From NCBI RefSeq assembly GCF_032854445.1, contig NC_088301.1, positions 52,439,187 through 52,503,186 of the forward strand: a stretch of 64,000 nt of DNA. Reading direction: 5' to 3'. A model generated the notes under the pieces. The model searched no databases. It worked only from the letters and a program-made list of their open reading frames with translations, and was not told the DNA's origin. The translations under genes were made by a program, and so were the position numbers. Of the stretch, positions 13,001 through 24,000 are shown piece after piece. This DNA comes from Liolophura sinensis (taxonomy: Eukaryota > Mollusca > Polyplacophora > Chitonida > Chitonidae). The stretch's first letter is position 1. Each line of letters begins with the position of its first letter.

Positions 13001-13008
13001 AATAAAAG
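13001..13008 (+). promoter_or_regulatory. Possible TATA-like box of chitin-binding gene 1
   Basis: AATAAAAG lies 112 bp upstream of the ATG, the same spacing as in genes 2 and 3 (98 and 112 bp). It is weak on its own. Confidence 0.3.
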
Positions 13009-13112
13009 TCAAAAACATAACTGCGTTGTTTTCAGTTTTTCGGCAACATTTGAGATGAACAGAGCTCGAAAACGTTAAACAACAATAATTGTATTCGAAT
13101 TCAGCTGGCGAA

Positions 13113-16100
13113 ATGTATACCCGATGGAACGTACTGTTGCTAGTAGAGGCTGTTTGGGTCATTTCAGGGGTGAAAAGTGTGTGTCCCCCTACCGGTACTT
13201 ATGTTTTGTACAAGCCAGATTACACCGACTGTAACCGCTATTATATCTGTGCTTTCGGGCTTTCGCACAGAATGTCCTGTGGAAATGGAACGGTGTGGCA
13301 ACAAGAGAGGAAAGTCTGCACCTTGAAGGGATCACTTTTGGATACATGTAAGTATGTCGGTGTCAGCCAGGTTCAAAGTAATGTAAAGAGCAGATTTACT
13401 AGTTTGCATATTGTTTTGGAGTCGATGGGGTTGTAATTTTGGTCTGTCGCATGCCAATTCCTTTATACCCCTGCTCAAATGTTTAGATCTCCGTCAATCT
13501 AGAAGAGAGTTCCATGATCATTGAGGTCACGTGCTCGATCCCAATTTCTGTTAAATCAGCTATCGCGTTATGTCAGAAGTTATATCAATTAACTTGACAG
13601 TGGCAACGATTTTCGCAGTGCTTTGGAAAGTTTTCTTCCACCCACATCAATTTTCTTGAATATGGAACACCATGCTGCAATTTTATCGTCCGTGGTAGTA
13701 GTTTCAAATCTAACAGTCCTAAATCCGATTTTACAGTCGTCGTATTTTAGGTTTAGCTTACTGGAATTGACTTCACTGGTTTTCAAATTCATTAACAAAA
13801 AAGTCACAACGTCCTTTTCTTTATTTATTGTTGCTCTGCTTATTCAGTACTGACAACATTCATTCTCGTAACGCTCTGTGCGAGTTTTCTTCCCACTGGA
13901 ATTTCGGCGGTTTTCTTGGTTTTGGGGATTTGATACACTTCAAAATTCCTCCATCCCTGAAACTTTAGTTTATGATAACTTAGTTTTTTAATCCGCTATA
14001 TACACAAAACCAATCATTTATCAACCAACTGTATGCACTTTTCCTAACGGCTATGCAACTGGAAACACTGGAGTTGGTATTTCTTAGTTTCAGCCAAACT
14101 TACTACTGGGCAATAAGTCTAGTAAATATTGTATCATTTACAGGTACAGGTACAGGTGGCGGCGTAGTCCTCGAGACTACCTTAAATCCAGAAGTCCCTA
14201 GGTATGGATCGGAAGTTTGCAACTCCGGTACAGTCCAGAAATTTGCACATGCCACCAACTGTGCACGTTTCTACGACTGCTCCCAACCAACTCGCCTCCT
14301 GGAACTTTCGGAACCGTACGAGAGGGAGTGTCCATATCCTCAAGTGTTCAATGAAATCATGGGCGCCTGCGATATGCATACTAACGTAAAATGCCAGGGA
14401 AAATACTTGCCAACAAACCCCTGTAAGTAGTTAGAAGCTTTCGTGGAATAACTTTTGAAGTCCAGTTAACCAGTATCTGCTTGGGGGTGCATTTCCCCAT
14501 CATATTGATAGGCCTATATTTAGACCCATTGTGAAACATGTAAATCACTAACTTCTAAGGGTGAAGACCAAAATAATTAGAGACATACAACAATGAGAGT
14601 ACACCCATACTAGCGGCTACTGTTTACCTCAGTCATGTTTTTGTTTTTACTATTCATGTAAATGCATAAATAGTATCAAATTACACGCCCCTAGCAGCAT
14701 GACTTGAGAAGAATTAGGTAAAAAATGCAGTGATGTTTGCTGCAATTTTTTTTAGAAAGGCCCATCTAAGTCAATAATTGCGGGATGCATTTCCATAACC
14801 AAAAATGATAAAAAAAAAAGGTGTAAATAAAGCTGGTAATGTACAAATGTCAGTTTTCAGTGATGCAGCGAAAACAGTCAAGATTCTTGACAGGACTTTC
14901 AAATTGAATTAGAGGCCCGGGCCTTCTTCCAGCTAACGTTGTATTTATGTTAGGGCCGAGTATTAGGTTCAAGTGAAGCTTAAAAGAAATGCCACTGAAA
15001 ATATGAATGAAACGTAAAAGTGCAATGCACGCAAAGCTTTAAATTCTGCGGTGGGTTTTATATACTATTTCGCAGGTGTTTAGTTTACGCTAATCACAGC
15101 TGTTAAATGTAGAAATATATCCTACATTATTATATAATGCTCAGTTTTGCCTGTAGGGGAATAAATGGGAGGAAAGGTGATGCGACATCCATGTCCGCCT
15201 CTAGGGTCCGTGTTTTAAAGCCAACTTTTGAAATAAAACATTTAAAACCATTTAATTTGACAAAAGTCTACAAGGCGAGTAAAAGTACTTAAATATGGTT
15301 TACAGAAGTCTGGCGAGGCTTTCTTCAATTTCGGGTATTTTCCTTTATGCTGACAAGTACTATAGGCCTTCGAAGAACCAAAGCTGAACGTCACAGCTTT
15401 CATTTAAATCGCATCATAGTGCTGAAAGTTTTTAATTTGTCTACTACAGAACGATTATACAATGACTGAATTAAGCTTACTATAAAGCGAATGTTAAATA
15501 CAACGTATATTAGGTGTCTGCAATATTTAGCATATTCTCGGAATCAATAGAAAGAACATCTTTCTTGTAAAAGAAATGACTTTCGAAGGGAATGTCAAAT
15601 AAAGATGGCATAATTATATTTAGGTTCAAAATCAATAAATTTACGATATTGTAAGGAAACCGAAAACTTCACGAAACTATAAAAGTAAATAAGTATAGTT
15701 CGTTTTATGGGTTGACCAAAACCTTAGAGATTAATCGATCAACAAGTCAGTTTTATTGTACTCACTGTCTTTGTAATTCCACTTAACACTGTTGTACAGA
15801 CATTTCTAACAGCTTAGTTACAGTGTATATACCCAAGGATGCTGAAAAGAAGGTTGAACTATCTTTGGGAGAAATATTCCAGTAATTTATACTGCAAACT
15901 ACAGATAAGATGCATATTTCGTATAAGTCATGAAATCTTTCCTAAAACTCCAGTTCAGTAACTGCTTTATTTTAAATAGACACTGGTACTAGTATGTGAA
16001 GTTACATTCTGTGCCTGTATATCGGACTGAGCAACATGCAGTGTAGAATACATTAAGGAGCATATGTCCCATCACAGTGGATATTTGACCGGGTATTTTA

Positions 16101-16448
16101 TTTTGCACGGCAGTGCGATAAAAAAAAATAATCCTTTGGTTATGTTGCACATTAAAAAATGGCTCCATTCTCGATCATGGCTCAAATGCATTTATGTTTT
16201 CTTCAGGTGACTATGCTATGAACCATTGTCTCCGATCACACTGTCCTCCTTGCAACATTCGCTTTCCTGATTGCAAAGGACTGGATAACGGCTACCAGGT
16301 TTGGAAAGGCAGAGAGCGTTCACCTTACTACGCTGTCTGCGACAACGGGCGTGTAATCGGTAATGGAACTTGCCCTGAGTGGAAGGAAACTCAGTACCTA
16401 TTTCATCCGGTTTGGAAAGGTTGCGTGGAACCACGCCTCATGCCGTAA
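13113..16448 (+). CDS. Secreted three-domain chitin-binding protein, paralogue 1
   Basis: Exons 13113-13347, 14144-14422 and 16207-16448 give 251 residues. Donors are GTAAGT at both introns, the acceptors end in CAG, and both introns are phase 1 and split a Cys codon T|GT. The signal peptide is about residues 1-22 (MYTRWNVLLLVEAVWVISG). Domain 1 (exon 1) has the six-cysteine CBM14/peritrophin-A pattern with the aromatic core CNRYYICAFG. Domain 2 (exon 2) is similar (CARFYDC, then ECPYPQVFN). Domain 3 (exon 3) is diverged, with CLRSHCPPC, then GYQVWKGRERSPYYAVC. CBM14 domains bind chitin in extracellular matrices. A role in cuticle, shell or gut lining is inferred. A Gly/Thr-rich linker starts exon 2. 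The codons upstream of 13113 are 5'UTR, since an earlier in-frame start would be TTG. Confidence 0.85.
14143..14158 (+). promoter_or_regulatory. Triple in-frame splice acceptor at exon 2 of paralogue 1
   Basis: Three acceptor candidates six bases apart (ttacag-gtacag-gtacag-gtgg). Each keeps phase 1 and still completes a Cys codon, so use of any of them only removes Thr-Gly pairs. Confidence 0.5.
14625..14765 (+). repeat. Solo arm of fold-back family C in intron 2 of paralogue 1
   Basis: Shares 'attcatgtaaatgcataaat', then 'gaattaggtaaaaaatgcag', with the element at 33765-35074. The rest of this 1.8-kb intron shows nothing recognisable. Confidence 0.6.
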
Positions 16449-18085
16449 GAATTCTACAATACACAACACGAACAGCTGTGTTTCATATAGCAATTTGAAG
16501 GAAGTAATACACTGTACTGACCAATACTGATCTGCCTTTGTGGCGGGAGGAAATTTTCTGCCAATTTCCTTTAAGTTTCTCAAAGTATCAAGGCACGGAA
16601 TCAACTTTCATATGGTTATAATAACATAGACCGACAGCATTTTTCCCTTTGTAATTTATTTTTTCTTTTTATACACGAAACAAATAAATGTAAAACTTAA
16701 TACATAACCCTTACTGCTTTTCTTTGTTTTTTTTTCATGTTTTTTGGGGAAAACAAAAAAATATCGAAAGAAATCAAGTAATAAAAATCAAGAAAACTGA
16801 ACAAAAGAAATACAAAATTAACAGTAGGGGATTGCTAGTCTCTTAGGTTTGATTTTCGATGGGCAATCACGACGTCTCCAGGTTTTCGCAGACTCCTGAT
16901 TGGTTTTGATCCCCTTTGAATCGCAGTACTAGTGTGGTCACAAGCTGTGCGTGTCGCGCTTGGTCAGTCTTCTCCACGAGTAATCCGCCTCCCAATCGGA
17001 TACACTTAGTTCATCCGGTCTAAGAAAAGAACAATGATTAGTAATAAAATGTTAATGCATGGAACTTATAAGAAAAAAGACGAATGTAACAGTATAAAAC
17101 AAATTTTAAAAAAGCATTTTAAATTATCTGGTCAATGCAATACCAAAATTGATTCCATCTTATTAGCCACAGTAATCATATTATCGACTATGAAAAGTAG
17201 AAAGATCCGAACATCTTTAACTGATTAACCGTTTGCTTTAAGTAACAGTAAAACAAAATTTAGAAAAAAAAACTTTGTATCTAATCAACGGTCAAATAAT
17301 TGGTTCTACCAAAAAGTTTTTTTTTTTTATTTGATTAATGTTTTACGCCGTACTGAAGAATATTTCACTTATATGATGGGGGCCAGTATTATGGTGGGAG
17401 AAAACCGAGCAGAATCTACAAAAATAAGTCAGTTGTTTAGTATGGACTAGATAACTATCCAAGGACATTATTACTTTAATAATGTGTACATATAGAGGCT
17501 GTGGAAAGGCTCACATTTTCAGTGCGAGCGTAACTTGAATACACGGAGAAGCATTATATCGACTTCAGGTGTGCTGTCGGCGACGTTTCCCGGTAACAGA
17601 TAGATCACAATACCGACGTATTTACAAAGCCGCTTTGCAGGAACAGTATGCCAGACTTACTACACCCCAAATAGTTACAGGAAACCCCCCCCCCCCCCCC
17701 ACAATCCCCAAACGGCACGTACCTAAGAGACTATATCTGTAGCTTTTGAAATTAAGGGTGAAGTCTTTCGGAAAATCTTCCGACTCTTATCAGGGTGGAG
17801 CTTCTGGAAGTTTTTAAGCGCAAATCAAGCGGACAAATCTGATAAATTCGGGAACAAATCGAACCAGCCCCAGTTTTTGGCCTATCCCATTCAGCTGTGA
17901 ATGTACGAAGTACGAATTTATACGAATGTATAATTTAAATGTTATGTGTACAATACTAAATTTAGTTGTACTTGCATGGGGAAACAATGAACCGTACACG
18001 GCCATGGATTTTGCAAAGTGTTGTGTATAATACCAAACGTTTCTGGACACTTACCAGGTTTGTGGTATGGGTAGGACAACTTAAT
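16449..18085. other. Intergenic between convergent genes; SINE fragment
   Basis: A minus-oriented, truncated SINE family A tail lies at about 17318-17425 ('ttatttgattaatgttttac'). A C tract lies near 17687-17700. No gene was seen. The 3' end of paralogue 1 and that of the minus-strand eight-repeat gene face each other here. Confidence 0.6.
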
Positions 18086-21000
18086 TCAGACCATTACTTG
18101 CACTTGCCTGCAATGTATCTCGAAGGAAAAGGAGTCCCAGTCAGACTCCTCGTTATATATGCGCAAATGCGGTGGTGATCCATCCTGTAAATTATAAAAT
18201 CAGTGTTATGACATGTAACAGTATCATGATTTTCTTGAAAATTCTAACATCTTGATTTTGATCCTTTCCTCCAGGACAATGATGTTCTTTTAAACAGGCC
18301 TGGAATAAGCATTCACCTAATTCTTGACAGAGTTACAAATTATGGGAACAACGTAAACCCGAATTTAATGTATTTGTGTGTACATCTCCGCCCAAGCATC
18401 TGGCTGTATGGTGGCGGTAAGGTTTATCGGTGGTGAAACTAGAGCCTCCAGAGTAAACCACAGACTTTCGCCAGGCAAAATTCCAGTCTTAAAAAGAAAC
18501 AGCGAGGAGATAGTTTTGAACAAGCAACCTCGCTGATCAAGAGGTTGATGGTCGCTGGGAGCCATACTCTTAAATACCACAGGATGCGATGCCCCACGAT
18601 ACGTTGTAGAAACCACGTAAGCGAGTATTCACCGTGAACACGCAGACCTCCTCAACTACGGCTTCGGCGGTATTTAGGGCACCTAAAACCGTGCGATTTG
18701 ATTGAGGTTCGAGGAAGTATTCTTGATATCCATTCGAACACTCCAACTGAACATACACCCAAACGTCTCCAACATTCTGCAAGCTGATTTTGAAAAGATC
18801 AACATCTCCAATTACACAGTCGGTGAAATCTGTAACAAAAAACAAGTGGACAGGCGAGATTTATTCAAGGCATTTCAGCTGTCGCATTATTGGCGTCATG
18901 AATTTTCGTCATACTTCACAAAATAGTAAAATTGCTCCAGTAAGCACAGTCGGGGGTTCTGTAGATGGTAACAAACTTATCGTTTAAGCCCGGTTCTCGT
19001 AAACCGGGCATACGACCGGCGGTTGAGTGTCGAGGCGCCGGTGGTTCCAACGTTCTCAGAACGTTGCTTCAGCAACGCTTAAAGTTGAACACGTTATCAT
19101 ACATCTAAGGGGGTCAACCTGCGTGAGACCATAGGCTCTATGGAGAAACAGGCTTACGGCAATGTATGATACTTACGTTCCACAGCTGGAGAGGTTTTTC
19201 CAACACTGCAATAGTGAAAATGAAAACATACTCCGGTTTTTAACTGTTAGACATTATACAAACATAAACATTTCAGACTTTTATGAACCGTTTATCGTAG
19301 CTTACATTTCTAGATCTTCCAAAAATATTTACTAGGATACGAAAAATTCTAAACCGACAAGGCTTACAGCATAGAAAGTAAAACCAGAACAGTGACAGTG
19401 TGATAGTTGGTCAGTGGTCCAATGTAATCGATGCAACAAGGCGACTTATCAATTTACCTCCGAGATGTATTCCAACTGTGAATGTAAATGGCTAAACAAT
19501 GGCAAATTACACGCCTCCTATAGCACCATGGCTTAAACGCAATATTGCTGTGATGTTACATCCAGTTTATTAGAGTTGATTTGCCTATGCTTATTGAAAA
19601 TTCTAAACTTGGAAGTTACCTGTAAGGACAAGTCAGCGTGTCTGTTCTGCTGTCAAAATCTGGCTCTTCACTATAAATGACGAGATCTTGATATTGTTTC
19701 CAATCCTTCGAGAAAACGATCAAAATGATTTAAATTTGTCAACCCCCCGCCCCCCCAGCCCCATGGACAGAGTAACTAGTTTCCATCACTATACATTTAA
19801 TATTTTTTGTAGATTAAAATTCATTTAGGAAAAATTAACGAATGTTCTGTATTTACAAGGAGAAAGCACAACCTTACCTCGAAAGCACAACTGTTTTCTG
19901 GATAAACTTGATCTTGGTTCAGCCATTCATTGAAGACCGCGGAAACGGATAGGGTAGATCTAGGCTCCAAGTTGAACATCATCATACCGTTTAGGCAGTG
20001 AAGTTCAACTGAAACCCAAACATCCCCACTGTTCACCAACTGAACAGTGAACAAACCATGGTCATTTGGCGTGCAGTCCGTGGTGTCTAGAGAAAAATGT
20101 TAATCACATCCATTACGAGATCGTGGTTGGGTAATTGTTTATCAAACCATTTCACGAGCAAGAATGCTCTTGCAATGTTTTGTTTTTTTTATTTTAAAAA
20201 AATATAGTCTTAGAAGGTAGGTTAAGTTTTAATGTAGATGAAAACTGGAATTTTTCCCGCGGACGTACTTACGATTTACGGCTGGTATTTCTGAGCCCAA
20301 ACTGAAAAAAAATGTGCAGAAAGTCGTGCATTTTTTTCACTCTGTTGTTGAGTGAAAAACATTGTACATTTTTTCAACGAACAGGTATACAACTTGTCCC
20401 GAATTCATATTTTTGATGCAGAAGGATCTGTGTTCTTACCTGAAATCGCACAGCAAAATGTCATCCTTCAGGTCGTAGTCCGACTCCCAAGCGTATACTC
20501 GAACTTCTTGAAAGTAGGGCATGGCCTAGGTAAATAAAGTTTATGGACTTATTTGGCAATATTGTCAATGACCCCCATAAAAGAAAGGTCCTAGTCGATA
20601 CACTTTTATAATTGTAAGCAAGACTGGTGAATTAATTTTAAGAAGCTGATGCTCACCTCAAAAAGACAGGCATCGGACGGATATTTCTGCCTTGGGTTGA
20701 TTCGTTGGTGGAAAATGGCTTCTATGGAGGTATTAGAATGTGGACCAAGGTGAAAAGAAATGGTTTCCTGCCAACATTCGAACTCTACTAAAACCCACGT
20801 GTCTCCTATGTTAGCCATATGGATCGTGAAGCTTTCGTTGCCCTTCGGACATTCCATGGCATCTGAGAACAGAAAAAACGATTGTTTTAGAACGAAAACT
20901 ACAAGAACGAAATGATTTAAGGTCAAGAACTGGTTCAATGTTATGCGAAATTATGAAAAACCATTTCGCTCTGTAGGAATTATGCAAGTTTGATTAATTA

Positions 21001-24000
21001 TATATATATACATATATATACATATATACATACACATATATACATACACATATATACATACACACATACACACACACATACACACATATAATTGTACGTA
21101 CAAGTAATGCTTGGCATGTCCTCTCCGACACTAAAAAAAGAGAAAAGGTTAGTCAGCATTTGAGTTCAGGATTGAGGGCAAATTGGTTTACAAAACATTT
21201 AAATCTAGTACTACACATTTCTGTACTAGGCCTTATGGATAGTGTGCTTCACTTTAAAAAGGTAACGTCATGAAAAGAAGCAATGCACTGCATTTCGTAA
21301 ACTAAATGCTCTTAGTAAAGCTCACCTATAATCGCACGTCACGTAATTGAACGTGTAGTCCCAGTCGGACTCCTCACTGTAAATTCCAAACTCCTGGACA
21401 TGGTTTCCAGAATCCTCGTTAGAAATAAAAACATTTTATAATGATTAACACTATGCTGGCATATACACCTTCAACTATGTCCTGAACGAAAGACCTTAGT
21501 TCATACATCGTAGATGTGCAAAATGATGGTTGTACTCTTAACAGTGATATCTACCACGTGCTTTTTATAAAATATGATTAAAATAAGGAACTTTTCTATA
21601 CATATCTGACAAAAGAAAAAAAATAATTTAGAATTATTTGGCAAAACATTGATTGTTTCAAGTATTCAATACCTGCAGTGCACAGACGTTGTCGTGGAAA
21701 ATAAAGTGAGTGTCAGTCCAGTCTGTGAACATGGCTGGAATGTTAATAGTTGTACGAGGCTCAAGGTAGTATTCAAACCAATCGTTCCAACACCAGACAT
21801 CCACGTACAACCATACATCTCCGTCGTTCACCAGGTTTATATCGAACAGCCCAGTATCGTTGGCTTGACAGTTCGTACTGTCTAAAATAAGAATTAAGAT
21901 TAAAATGAATGATTGATATTAAACTTCGAGCGCATTAAGAATGCTGCAAAACGGGCAAGTTCTTTTTACGTTGTAATATACAAATACAAGTGGTCTTTGA
22001 AAAGTCAGATACAAATAGGAATTTTTACCCATATTTTATATACTCGTATCTCGCATGGCTTGTATTTTATATTTTTTTTTAGATATTCAGTTTTACTTTA
22101 CAAGTAAATAAATGACGATAAAGGATACATTTAGTATTCTATTGAGGTATAGAAAGAATAATTAGCGGTTTTCTGAATGTTACGAAGTACTTACGGTTGG
22201 TAAGTGGAGCGGAATTACCAACACTGCGAGTAAAAATAACATTTAGTTATATTTTTCTTTTCATGGCACGAAAAGCGTATTAACTGGAATAGTTTAGAAA
22301 AAAATGAAATAGAAAAAACGCCTGTATTATTGAGATATGCACTTTTACGGTTTACAAATAAATTCTTGTTGATGTGGTAATGTACCTCAATTTTCAGGAG
22401 CAGGCGATAGCTCAGAAAAGTTTACTTACTTGTATTCACATTCTACGAGGCCGTAGAGGAAATCTAGGTCTGGCTCAACCGCATATATATCCACTGCTTG
22501 GTAATGGTTATCGAACTCCTGTATGGCATAATATTTAAATTTTTTGACCGTCGTTTGACACCATACTCAAGGAATATTACATTTATGATGGCAGGCAGGT
22601 TTATGTGGCGCGGCGACATCTAACGTTCCAACCTTTCATAAACTATTCAAATTTAAAAAAATAGAAAGTATTGCGAAACTTTTCCGCCAATGTAGGCTAC
22701 AGGTGTTCTACAATGGCGCAAATTGCCGAGAAAAGCTCCGTATTAAGGAAAAGTGTTCTCTGGAGCGCATGTTATCCTGGGACCATGGAATTAAAACATG
22801 TTTTGGCTACATTCGAGGGAAACACAATTATGCTAATGCCTACCTGAAATATGCAGACTTTCTCTCGAAAAATTTGGTTTGGATTTGTCCACTCAAAAAA
22901 AGCTCCTTCGATAGATACTGAAGTTTTGGGCTGTAGTATGTACGTGAACCAGTCATTCCAACATTGAAGTTCCACGGAGAGCGTAACTTCGCCCACATTT
23001 TCTAGTGTAACGTATATTGGTCCCTTTTTGTCTTCAGGGCACTGGGTATAATCTCAAAATAAAATGGATATAAGATTACATGTTTAAAAAGTAAATACTT
23101 GCATGTATCAATCCGTTTGATCCTGGTGGCAGAGGGAAATTAAAATGTTATTTCACGTTTACTTGTACATAGATCCACACGATTCAAAACATTTGCTTAT
23201 TAAATGGTACTACTTACTAGTGAGAGCTGGTACTGAGCCACCAACGCTGGAAAGGCAAAAATGTTTTTCAGAACAAGGATATCATGCGTGTTGTCAACGA
23301 AATTAAGACATTTACTTCAGATAACAAAAGAATGAATTATCAGAAGCCATTGTTTTGTTTTCATGTAAAAGGCTGACGAGAGCTCTTAAGACCAGAGATA
23401 AACTAGTTACCTGAATGGACAAGTGATTGATTGTAGAACGAAATCCCAGTCTGGCTCCTCGCTGTAAACCAAGCAATCTTGAACGTGGTTGTCCCATGCC
23501 TATGTGTGAGATGGCAGGTCAACAGGTTAAAGACAATTTAATTCTTACATCCAAATATTCCGATCTATTTTCCTAAGAAAGCAAATTTATTCGCATAACA
23601 CTGAACCTAGCTTTTAATATTTGCATCACAATCACAACAGTGTTTTCTAGGAAAAAGCCGAGTTCAATCACCGGCAACTATGGCGCGAACTCCTGATAAA
23701 GACACCAGAAATACGTGAACCTTTGAACATATGCTGAAGACAAGACAAAGGCAAATGTTCCAATGAACATTATTTAAACAAGAGGGTGGGTCTTACAAAA
23801 ACTGAAGCTCTGGTCCGACTATCCTACAAATTGTCCACTTGTGTATTCAGACAGATAGGTGTGTGCTCAATGTGCAGTGTGCTCAGACAGACTGTATACT
23901 TACCGAAAAAACGCAAGTATCGTTTGGGTAAACTGTTGATACATCGTACAAATTCCCGAACATTGCTGGTAAAAGCGTTGTAGAGTACGGCTCCAAGAAG

